Assembly: GCF_028858725.1 (NCBI RefSeq)
Contig: NC_084767.1
Location: forward strand, 34,025,202 to 34,089,201
From: Colius striatus
Lineage: Eukaryota; Chordata; Aves; Coliiformes; Coliidae
Direction of reading: 5' to 3'
Length of the DNA: 64,000 nt
Every line of letters begins with the position of its first letter. Position 1 is the stretch's first letter. The notes below the pieces were generated by a model, which was not told the origin of the DNA, made no database searches, and saw only the letters and a list, made by a program, of their open reading frames with translations. Both the position numbers and the translations under genes were made by a program. Below are positions 50,213 to 61,330 of this stretch, in pieces.

Positions 50213-51373
50213 AAACAACCGTGCAAAACCTTCACCCGTTTTCCTGCCACCAACTTTAGAAGGCAAGGAAAGGAAAAAAACCACCCCAAATTAAAAAGTC
50301 CGTTGAAGAATGACTGCTAGAAGACAGTGCTTGTGTGTGTGTGTGACTCTGCAGTGCCACATCGCCATTTTTCACCCTTGAGGAAACAGCTTTGTTATTT
50401 GTCTGTCTCCCTCGACAAATTAAGAGGCTCTCAAGTCAGCTCTAAAGCAACAGCAGCTTAAAGGACCGCGTATAACTCGCAAAGGTATCTTTGTAGATCA
50501 CTGGCATTGAAAACATTTCCAAGTACTTGAACGTTCTGTGCGTTGGGCTTCACGGTGTCTCACGGTATCCTTTTACTAGTTTTGAATCATGCTTTTGAGA
50601 TCACGAAATACCTCCTGTAAAACAAACTACACGCAGCTCTTCCAGTAAGTGTACAGATCAGTCTTCCATACCCACAGAACGAAAAAAGACAAACAAACCT
50701 AACACAGCTTTCCACAATAACTAACCTTTGCTTCTGCTGCTCTTCACTACTGCTGCCAACATGGTAGTTTAAGTCACCAAGACCAACCCTCTCGCCACAG
50801 CATCACCTCTCTCAGAGGAGCTCTCAAGCCCCTCGGCCAACTATCAGCCGTCACCTCACGTGCAATCTGCCTTACGTGGAAAAAGAGCAGCTAAGGATAA
50901 AACGGTTCTGAAACACAACAGCCTTGTACACACCAGCTCTCTAAACAAATTAAACCAGTCCTGGAATAGTTTCCAGTCCAGTGCCACATGTCAGCATTGG
51001 AAATTATTGTCCCCTTTGCACTGCAGGAAAGTCTCCAGTATGTCCTTCTGCACGGCAGCAGTGTCAGCGTGGCAGTCAAACACTCAGTTGTATGCCTCTG
51101 TCTGCTTGCTATTGCCGCTGGTTACGTGGAAGAGACGGGAAGGTAACAGAGATGAAATAATTAAACCCTTTACCTGACTGACTGAAGTGTTACGACAAAA
51201 CGTACTAAGTCTGGAGCAAGGCCTAAGAGTGTTAAGCAACGCTCCATACAGAACAGAGAAACTTTATCCCAGAGAGAGGGTACCGATTAACTCTGCTTCG
51301 GTAACCTGTACCTGGCATGCCTTTGCCTTTCCCTTGCACTTAAGTTCTTTATTTTAAGAGGCAATATCTCAAA

Positions 51374-51670
51374 ATGGGAAATACTGGTCTGAAGCAGAGT
51401 GCGAGCCAGCTGGACCTGGACCTCCCAAGGACTACAAAGCATATATACGAGAGCGGAGTGTGCTATCGACCAAGTCCAAAGAGAGGGAAGAAGTTCATAA
51501 TGGGAGGAACTGTGGGTAATCCTTCCTGTCCAAGGCCTCTCACGCATAGTCGGAACTCAAAATATACGTACTGTAGAGTCAGAGATGTGGAACGAGTTGA
51601 TTTTTTCCTACTTTATGAACGCAAACTGATGCCAAAATGCACGTTGAAAGTTTACAACAAGGAAGAGTAG
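51374..51670 (+). CDS. Unidentified 98-residue frame, copy 6
   Basis: Recombinant allele combination: Arg (CGA) as in copies 2 and 3, but with the silent ACT and AAA of copies 1, 4 and 5. Confidence 0.4.
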   Translation: MGNTGLKQSASQLDLDLPRTTKHIYESGVCYRPSPKRGKKFIMGGTVGNPSCPRPLTHSRNSKYTYCRVRDVERVDFFLLYERKLMPKCTLKVYNKEE

Positions 51671-51747
51671 AACATTCCGCTTTTCCCAGTATGTCCAAGG
51701 TAGAGAACTTTTGATGTGTACAAATCATTTTCCCTTCCCTGCTTTAG

Positions 51748-52707
51748 TCAGTTTAGGTTACGCTTTCGGTTGTTACCGCATATCCTTGCGTGGCGAGTTC
51801 CATTCACGACGAAGCTGCTGCCATCTGTGAACAGTTTCCATTCAGGGTTTTCAGGAGGATCATCCTTCAGGTCCTCTCTGCTGGAATATGTATGTTCAAT
51901 GGTTGCAACGCAGTCGTGTTCCAGTTGTTGCTCTTCCTGTGAGGTACTGGGAAACACTGCAGGATTTAGAAGGTTAGTCGTTTTCAACACTACATCATCC
52001 TGCGCAGTGAGAATTACCTGGTATTTCATCATTCGGCTCGGGGATAATCCATGTCCCCCCTTTTGCTCCAAGACTGTGGTTACCATATGTGGCCCATAGA
52101 CTGAAACAGCCCTTCCCAAGGTCAGCTTTCTTGCTTCTTGGATCAGTATGACGGTTACACCTACTGCTCGCAGGCAAGAAGGCCATCCCCTGCTCACCGA
52201 GTCCTGTTGTTTGCAAAAATATCCCACCGGTCTCTTCCAGCTTCCTAGTTTCATGATACGGTGAATGAGACTTACAGCAGTTCCGCTTGCAAAGTAAACT
52301 GTAAAAAGCCTCCAAAGTGAAAAGGCCAGGGCTTGCGTGCTGACTTGGTGTGACACTGTGGTTCCTACCCTCTGCTCCACGTAAACCCCACGCGTATGTG
52401 GTTTGTCCATCTCCTCGGGGACTTTGTCACCTCTCTGCGATGCTTCCAGCAGAGAGCTGTCCTCTCTTCCACGGGCTGGGGAAGGCAACTGCCGCGCTCC
52501 TGGGCACTCCGTGTCCTGAGAAGCTGCTGTGGCGGCAGTGCCGGAAAAGCGCGAGGGGGGCGGGGAAAGGCAGGTAGGAGGAGCTCTGGCAGCCACGGCC
52601 CTGCCTTCTCCTGGAGTTACGGGCTGCCGCACTACACACCGGGGCGGGTCTTCACCCTTGTCCCGAGGTGCTAGGCCGTGCTTGGGGCAGCGGCCGCCAG
52701 GCACCAC
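51748..52707 (-). mobile_element. Retroviral pol remnant, unit 7
   Basis: The frame is open, with K9, D16, G93, S170, Gly205 and G311. Confidence 0.72.
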
Positions 52708-53255
52708 GGCTCAGAGGTAAGGCAGGCTACGCTCTGTTTTATGCTGGCACTTGCCACGTTTTAAAGCAAACAGCTTGTCTGGGCCCCGAAACTCTGAATT
52801 TGTAACAAATTCTCACAACAGCTCATCACTGAAGAAAGGTTGGGTGAAAGCGGGGAGGGGAGACTGGCGTAAGCATTAACTGAAATAGCGGCAGCAGAAT
52901 ATTCAAAGCATAAACAAGGTGGGGTCAGGCTGGGGGCCCTTCCCTGCTACGCTCGGCTGCCCGACTTTTTAATTTCTTTTTCTCAACAAATAAAGGGCAC
53001 CTTTCTGTACGCTTCACGTGAAGGGCTGTCTCTGTTCCCTTCCCCAAAAGGGACACTGAAGGGGGAAAAAAACCCAAATCTGTCCTAGGTCTTTTTGCTC
53101 CTCTCAGGATGGTTAAATAAAACATAATTAAGAGAAGAATTCCTGGCTGTTAGGAGGCCTGTTTCACAAAATGCTTCCCACACGTGTTTAAAGTGCAAAC
53201 AACCTGAGTTTATTTAACAGTCAAAACTCAGCCTGAATTAACTTAGTTAACTAAC

Positions 53256-56200
53256 TTAATATTGTCTACGTTTCTTTGGTGGAAGGCAAAAAATGCCAGC
53301 CTTCTTAGGTGGAGGGGCGGTGCGTCTTTCTAAGGGGAAGAAGAAAGGATGTGTCAGAGCTTCTTCAAGAGTAATGCGCTTGGCTGGGTCGTACTCCAGC
53401 ATCTTGCCAAGGAGGTCAAAGAGGTTCTGGTGGTCAGCGTCCTGGCAGGTCATGAATTCCTTCATCAAGAAAACAAAAAACGGGGGTTTTGGAATCTCAT
53501 TAATTGCACTTCAAGCTCCCCTCCCCAAACCCCTTTCCCCTCTGTCCTCTTACCTTCAGTGGCTTACACTGGCTTAACATGTATCTAGCAGCTGGACTCC
53601 GTTGATCCCAATCCAGCCGGTCATGAGAGAAGTATCTGCGTTTCCTTAACCAAACAGACCACGGTTTGTTAACCAAAGATTTGGGCTTGTCCCTGCACTA
53701 GAACTTTATCAGCATGTTTGTTCCCAGCTTGGGGACTGACTGGCCCTGTTGCACCTGCCTGACCAGCTTGGTCGATACAGCAAAAGGATAAATCTGAGCT
53801 TATTAGACTTCTAAAAAATTTCCTACGAAACCAGATCTGAAAATACATAAAACTATACCAGTCCAGGGAGAGAAAAACATCGTTACCTGCTTCTCTTGGC
53901 CATGTCATCTGGCAGGGGCCCCAGGACTCGCTCCATCATTGCCAGCTGCTCTTCGTCCCTCCTGGCCTAGAGGGAGAGCAAAAGAGACTTTTTTTTTTTT
54001 TCTGTGAGAGGAAGTTAACCACGGAGTAGCCTTACTTCAGCGTTGACTGTACGCTGCAGCCAAGAATCCACTTCAGATTCAAGAAAAAAAAAAAAAAGCT
54101 GTACTCATCTGTTTCCTGAAGAAAGTTGCCATGTACTGGAGGGGTTTTGCCCCTGCGGTTCTCTCCAATTTGGCATTAAAGAGAAACGCAGCTTCATTTC
54201 TTGCACAGACCACTCCCCTTAGTTCCCACCTCCCCCTAGCATGTCTCCACCCAGCTAAGAAGTATTACACACGCAGCATCACTGTGGGGGTTCGCTGTTA
54301 CCTACATCAAACAGTGTGGATCCAGTGTAGTATTCCACGAGGACACATCCAATGCTCCAAACGTCACAGGGTTGTGACCACCCCAGTCCTGTGAAAAAGA
54401 TGCAGCAGGTTCACGTTTATAGCACCCTGCAAACAGTTCAACAGCTCAAGCAAGATATGCAACACTGCTGTAGCCTAACAAACAGGCGTCTTCTGACCTA
54501 GGATGACTTCAGGAGCTCTGTAATATCTCGTGGACACCAGACTGCTGTGATACTCAGCGTCATATACCGCGTTGCCGAAGTCCACGACTTTGACGGCTGG
54601 ATCTTTTATGGTGCGTTCATTGCATTTCTAAATTGAAACAGGGAGACGCAAGTGACCAAATAAACCCTGACAGTGGCCAAGGGAGAGGTGGGGAAGACGA
54701 CGGCAACTCACCCATTTGTGGCTATACTTTTTAACATAGTCTGAGTTCACAAATACAATGTTTTCTGGTTTCAGATCTGTATGAGTCAACTTCTTCAGGT
54801 GCAAAACTGCCATGTAACAAACACAGTTAGCCAACTCTGTCAAGAGAATGTAACAAACAAAGCAAAAAAAAAAAAACAAACCACCCCACAAAAAACTTAC
54901 AGTTCACAGATTCGCAGATCTGATATGCCATCTGTCTAATGTGGTCCAGCTCAAAGGGCAGAAAGCCATTCTGTTTAAGGAAGTCATAGGTGCTGAGCCC
55001 CAGCAGCTCAAAAACAATGCAGACGTGGTCACGGTACGTAAACCATTCTAACATCCGGACGCAGTGACTGCAAAAGCAGGGAAATACAGCAAGTTGCGTG
55101 ACACTCAGATCCACACGTTGTACGTTGCAGAAAGTGACATCGCAGACACTTGAAAGCCAAAACAAAAGGACAGACGGCTTTGTACACTTACTATCTACCG
55201 TTGGGATCCACTGCCTTTAAATGCTGCAGCACCTGTACTTCTAAGTGAGCTGCCTCCGTGCACGTAGGGACATTTTTTATTATTTTCACAGCTACGTGCC
55301 TGTTGTGGCTGAAAAGACAGGTTTCAGCAGTGATCAGAACAATTAGCTTTAATGCAGAATATTCGGTAATTATCACCACATACATAGTTTGTAACAATGG
55401 CAACCTTATGGTGAAGAGGTGGGGAGTTTTTTTAAGTACACACTGACTTCACGTAACCAAGCTTCATCTATGCACAACCACAACTGAAATATAACCTTTA
55501 CATTTTAAAAAACACAGTCAATGCCTTCTACATCAGTATTAAAGGCTAAAGGCCCCACTCACCTCTTCCTTTGTATTTACGACTGTAAACACTCTAGTTT
55601 TGTGCCAGTTTGCGCACAGCAAAAACGCCGTGAAACACAAAATGACAATTACATCATCACACGATGTCAGGGACCTTGCTCCTCATACAGCCCAGGGGAT
55701 GGTGCCGGCCCCAGCACTGCCCAGGCTGGGGGATGCTTCACCCTTCTGTGTCCAGGCCCCCAGACCATGACCTCTCCCAGGCTGAGGCGTGCCGGCAGAA
55801 GACGCCCCGTCGCCCCATCCACCAGTCCTGCCCAACCCTTGCGTCTGGGAGCTGGTTTTAGCACGACATGGCAACAGACATCGGCGTCTGGGAACGGCTC
55901 GCGGCCTTACGCAGAGCAGCAGACGAGGACATAACGGTAAAACCTGACACAACGGGGAGGCGCTTCACAAACCACACCGTGATGGCAACGGGAAGAGAAA
56001 TTACATGCCTTCAGTGAAAGACTTACTCTTCATGATCGATGCATTCCACTACTTTTCCAAAGGCACCCGTACCCAAAGTCGCCACCACCTCATCTGTAGA
56101 GAAAAGAACTCTCAGGCACGGAAGCTGTGAACTTACTCAGCTATTATAAAACCAAGCAAACAAAAATAAACCCAAAAGCCTAAGTGCTATCACTGAAGCT

Positions 56201-57734
56201 ACCCTAGGCTGTGCTGCTTTAAATTGTAAATCTGTTTTGAGAGATGTTATTGGACAACTCTCATGCAGGTGCATTGCCGGGGATCTCCTTCATTAACTTA
56301 CTATTTTTGGGGGTGAAAAATGGCAGAAAGGAAAAAAAAAAAACAAAACTATTCAGGTCTACAGAAAAAGAGTAACAATCCCCACCTCCAAACAAAAATG
56401 TTAAGACAGAAAGGAAAGGCTTCCAAAGCACCCCTCACAGCTTACGCTAAAAGGACTTATTCTATCTGAAAAGTTAATAAATTTTAAAAAGTGTTCTATA
56501 CATCTTGCACTTAGTCTGTCTCCACTCTGACAGATCAGGTGACCCTCCTCATCCTCTACGTTCTCGGATCCTCTCTCTCGAAGACTCTTCTGGAACCACA
56601 GACAATCAATAAACCCGAGTGAATTCAGGTCACGCTACAAAATTCATGCAGCAGGGAGATAGTCGGGTAGTCAGATACACGCCGGGACACAAACAGTCGG
56701 CAGCAGCAATTTCAAATGCCGTCCCCGGAAATTCACAGGGCACGTAGTTCTACAGATTTCTCAATGACTTAAAACACCTTCCTAAATAAATTTTCTAAAA
56801 AGTAAAAATCTGACATAATCTTCTTGCTCTTTCTGTGATGCTTAGTCAAAAAGCACGCTTAGAAGTTTGTGCTTGGATTTTTGAGTTGGGCTGAGATCGA
56901 TCTTATCATAATAAAAATTCTGAAGGCATGAAAGCAACGTTGCATTTCACGTATTCCAGTTGATGGTTACTACTCATCAATCTGTTCAAACACATCTAAT
57001 GAACAAATCAAGACTGTGTTCTGTGGTATTACACACGTACCTACAAACTACACGTTTTCGATGGAGGCAATAAAAGCGCAGCAAAAAACAATCTCCAAAC
57101 ATTAGCTAAAGGGATAAACAGTTATCAACGGAATTCCCCAAGTCCCCCCACTCCAGTACTACTGCTGCCCAGCCGAGAATCCATCTCTTTGAAAGAAAAG
57201 GATATCCTAACAATTTGTCACACCTCCTGTGGATGTGGAAGATGGGTACAGTAAGGAGTGTCGGCTCTCCTTTTGCGAGTAGCCTTCCCATCACTTCCCG
57301 ATGCTTTGGCACTGCCATGCCCACCACACTCTTTCCGTTCTGTAGCACTGTGCAACTGGTCTCCTTCGCTTGCAGACTGGGTTTCTGAAGGGCTTCTGCA
57401 GAGGATCAAAGCAACGTAATAAGAATCATTCTAATAGCCCTATCAAGACAGATCTTTTTAGTGGTTTAAAGCTGTAAGACATCTTCCTTGAAAGATCTCC
57501 AACCCAAAAACTAATACGTTATCAGATGAGCAGATGAGAATAATAGAACCTTAAAACATCAGCTTGCTGATACTGCTGATGCCAGAAATTAAAAAGCCGT
57601 TACCTGCAGTGCTTCTTCCTTTTTTGTGCAGGAGTTAATGATGTCCTCTTTCTCTTAGAAGAGGCACCAGATCCTTTGGAACCACAACTTTCTCTTTTAC
57701 CCTGCTTGGAACTAGGTTGCTTGGAAGGAAACAT
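53256..57734 (-). CDS. CLK-type LAMMER kinase, copy 7, intact
   Basis: Exons 5' to 3': 57734-57604, 57395-57224, 56589-56502, 56093-56027, 55308-55192, 55067-54901, 54806-54712, 54627-54498, 54388-54306, 53966-53887, 53644-53554 and 53459-53256. It shares His151 and the silent exon 1 and 2 changes with copy 6, but keeps a GT donor after coding exon 3. A one-base insertion in the 3' UTR puts the AATAAA signal at 53209-53214. Confidence 0.92.
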
Positions 57735-58040
57735 CTGTAACAAAGATACTTTGCTCTTTTAATTACATCCCACAGATGAAGAATTCATTTTCAAAATTAG
57801 CACTCTGATGAAGGCTGCATTTTTCTTCAAGCACCAGCAACCTACTTCTTAGAAGCAGTTTTTAAAAGATAGTAGTATGGCTGGGACACTAAACGTACCC
57901 AGCGGATGCTGTTTCTGCAAAGCTGCTCGGGCACCCGAAGGTGCCGAGAAGGCAGGCTGCCGTGGACTTTGGAAGTACGGCATACTACTATCGCCCAGCG
58001 TCCCTTCAGAACACTTCAGGAACCTGTCGGAAACTTTTAC

Positions 58041-58831
58041 CTTGTTTCTTCCCACAGACGCCCGGAGAACTCCTGATGCCGAGTCAAAATGGCAACAAGG
58101 CTTCGGTTATGTCTCGCGGCTAACGCCTAATGCAGAGTGAAAACGACAAAACTTCGGCGCCAAGTTTTATCAGTCGCTACACGTGCCCGTTGCTTCCCTT
58201 TCCAATCGTAACCGGACTCTTGCTCCCAAGCCGCGTCTCCGGCCGCCGCGCCGGGGCTGGGGGCAGCCGTGACGCTCCACGGCGAGAGACGGCGGCGCAG
58301 GGCGGGCAGACGCCGTGCCCCCTCCCGCGGCAGGCTCCCCTCTCCGGGCCACGGCCACGGCCTCCCCGCTAAACACACCGAAGCCATTTTCTCCCCGCCC
58401 GGCACAAGCAGCGGGCAGATAACGTCGTGTCTTGCAGCGAGGCGGGGTCACCTAGGCGCCCCCGCCCCCGGCCGCCCTCCCACCGCGGCAGCAGCCAACC
58501 TCCCTCCCTCTCTCCGCGCCTGCCTCCCTCCGCCCCGCCCCGGCCCGCCTGCCCGGCCCCCGACGCCGTCCCTCGGCTCTGCCCCGCCGCCCGCGCTCCT
58601 CCCCTCGCCCCCACCTCCGCTCTGTCTGACGGCGACACACGGAATGAAGCAGCCGCCAGCCTGCAGCCCGCGGCCAGCGGCGTGGCGTTGCTAGGACGCG
58701 CCTGGCCTTGGGCTGCTGGGTCACAAACCCCGCACACGCGGCTTCGCGGGAGGAGGGCCCCCCCCCACCCGCACCCCCATCGCGGGACGGGACCGGCTCC
58801 CCGACTCTCGCTGCCCGCCTCGTGGCCTTGA
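58041..58831 (-). promoter_or_regulatory. CpG island/promoter, unit 7
   Basis: Same hexamer variant as unit 6, near 58350, but with a shorter C-run near 58760. Confidence 0.58.
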
Positions 58832-59996
58832 AGTAAAACAACCGTGCAAAACCTTCACCCGTTTTCCTGCCACCAACTTTAGAAGGCAAGGAAAGGAAAA
58901 AAACCACCCCAAATTAAAAAGTCCGTTGAAGAATGACTGCTAGAAGACAGTGCTTGTGTGTGTGTGTGACTCTGCAGTGCCACATCGCCATTTTTCACCC
59001 TTGAGGAAACAGCTTTGTTATTTGTCTGTCTCCCTCGACAAATTAAGAGGCTCTCAAGTCAGCTCTAAAGCAACAGCAGCTTAAAGGACCGCGTATAACT
59101 CGCAAAGGTATCTTTGTAGATCACTGGCATTGAAAACATTTCCAAGTACTTGAACGTTCTGTGCGTTGGGCTTCACGGTGTCTCACGGTATCCTTTTACT
59201 AGTTTTGAATCATGCTTTTGAGATCACGAAATACCTCCTGTAAAACAAACTACACGCAGCTCTTCCAGTAAGTGTACAGATCAGTCTTCCATACCCACAG
59301 AACGAAAAAAGACAAACAAACCTAACACAGCTTTCCACAATAACTAACCTTTGCTTCTGCTGCTCTTCACTACTGCTGCCAACATGGTAGTTTAAGTCAC
59401 CAAGACCAACCCTCTCGCCACAGCATCACCTCTCTCAGAGGAGCTCTCAAGCCCCTCGGCCAACTATCAGCCGTCACCTCACGTGCAATCTGCCTTACGT
59501 GGAAAAAGAGCAGCTAAGGATAAAACGGTTCTGAAACACAACAGCCTTGTACACACCAGCTCTCTAAACAAATTAAACCAGTCCTGGAATAGTTTCCAGT
59601 CCAGTGCCACATGTCAGCATTGGAAATTATTGTCCCCTTTGCACTGCAGGAAAGTCTCCAGTATGTCCTTCTGCACGGCAGCAGTGTCAGCGTGGCAGTC
59701 AAACACTCAGTTGTATGCCTCTGTCTGCTTGCTATTGCCGCTGGTTACGTGGAAGAGACGGGAAGGTAACAGAGATGAAATAATTAAACCCTTTACCTGA
59801 CTGACTGAAGTGTTACGACAAAACGTACTAAGTCTGGAGCAAGGCCTAAGAGTGTTAAGCAACGCTCCATACAGAACAGAGAAACTTTATCCCAGAGAGA
59901 GGGTACCGATTAACTCTGCTTCGGTAACCTGTACCTGGCATGCCTTTGCCTTTCCCTTGCACTTAAGTTCTTTATTTTAAGAGGCAATATCTCAAA

Positions 59997-60293
59997 ATGG
60001 GAAATACTGGTCTGAAGCAGAGTGCGAGCCAGCTGGACCTGGACCTCCCAAGGACTACAAAGCATATATACGAGAGCGGAGTGTGCTATCGACCAAGTCC
60101 AAAGAGAGGGAAGAAGTTCATAATGGGAGGAACTGTGGGTAATCCTTCCTGTCCAAGGCCTCTCACGCATAGTCGGAACTCAAAATATACGTACTGTAGA
60201 GTCAGAGATGTGGAACGAGTTGATTTTTTCCTACTTTATGAACGCAAACTGATGCCAAAATGCACGTTGAAAGTTTACAACAAGGAAGAGTAG
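59997..60293 (+). CDS. Unidentified 98-residue frame, copy 7
   Basis: Same as copy 6 (Arg with ACT and AAA). Confidence 0.4.
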   Translation: MGNTGLKQSASQLDLDLPRTTKHIYESGVCYRPSPKRGKKFIMGGTVGNPSCPRPLTHSRNSKYTYCRVRDVERVDFFLLYERKLMPKCTLKVYNKEE

Positions 60294-60370
60294 AACATTC
60301 CGCTTTTCCCAGTATGTCCAAGGTAGAGAACTTTTGATGTGTACAAATCATTTTCCCTTCCCTGCTTTAG

Positions 60371-61330
60371 TCAGTTTAGGTTACGCTTTCGGTTGTTACC
60401 GCATATCCTTGCGTGGCGAGTTCCATTCACGACGAAGCTGCTGCCATCTGTGAACAGTTTCCATTCAGGGTTTTCAGGAGGATCATCCTTCAGGTCCTCT
60501 CTGCTGGAATATGTATGTTCAATGGTTGCAACGCAGTCGTGTTCCAGTTGTTGCTCTTCCTGTGAGGTACTGGGAAACACTGCAGGATTTAGAAGGTTAG
60601 TCGTTTTCAACACTACATCATCCTGCGCAGTGAGAATTACCTGGTATTTCATCATTCGGCTCGGGGATAATCCATGTCCCCCCTTTTGCTCCAAGACTGT
60701 GGTTACCATATGTGGCCCATAGACTGAAACAGCCCTTCCCAAGGTCAGCTTTCTTGCTTCTTGGATCAGTATGACGGTTACACCTACTGCTCGCAGGCAA
60801 GAAGGCCATCCCCTGCTCACCGAGTCCTGTTGTTTGCAAAAATATCCCACCGGTCTCTTCCAGCTTCCTAGTTTCATGATACGGTGAATGAGACTTACAG
60901 CAGTTCCGCTTGCAAAGTAAACTGTAAAAAGCCTCCAAAGTGAAAAGGCCAGGGCTTGCGTGCTGACTTGGTGTGACACTGTGGTTCCTACCCTCTGCTC
61001 CACGTAAACCCCACGCGTATGTGGTTTGTCCATCTCCTCGGGGACTTTGTCACCTCTCTGCGATGCTTCCAGCAGAGAGCTGTCCTCTCTTCCACGGGCT
61101 GGGGAAGGCAACTGCCGCGCTCCTGGGCACTCCGTGTCCTGAGAAGCTGCTGTGGCGGCAGTGCCGGAAAAGCGCGAGGGGGGCGGGGAAAGGCAGGTAG
61201 GAGGAGCTCTGGCAGCCACGGCCCTGCCTTCTCCTGGAGTTACGGGCTGCCGCACTACACACCGGGGCGGGTCTTCACCCTTGTCCCGAGGTGCTAGGCC
61301 GTGCTTGGGGCAGCGGCCGCCAGGCACCAC
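60371..61330 (-). mobile_element. Retroviral pol remnant, unit 8
   Basis: The frame is open and identical in predicted residues to unit 7. Confidence 0.72.

Larger units (their letters stand above)
43148..51771. repeat. Array unit 6
   Basis: 8624 bp. It starts the 6-7-8 group. It has an A-run near 46240 that replaces an ACCAAACC stretch, an interrupted A-run followed by CAAAAC near 47710, a different 6-bp CpG-island contraction near 49725, and the contracted CTAT site. It carries a private splice-donor change at 47877. Confidence 0.97.
51772..60394. repeat. Array unit 7
   Basis: 8623 bp. It is almost identical to unit 6 but has an extra C in the kinase 3' UTR near 53233 and a 1-bp deletion near 53706 in an intron, both shared with unit 8. 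It has an intact donor where unit 6 is mutated. Confidence 0.97.
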
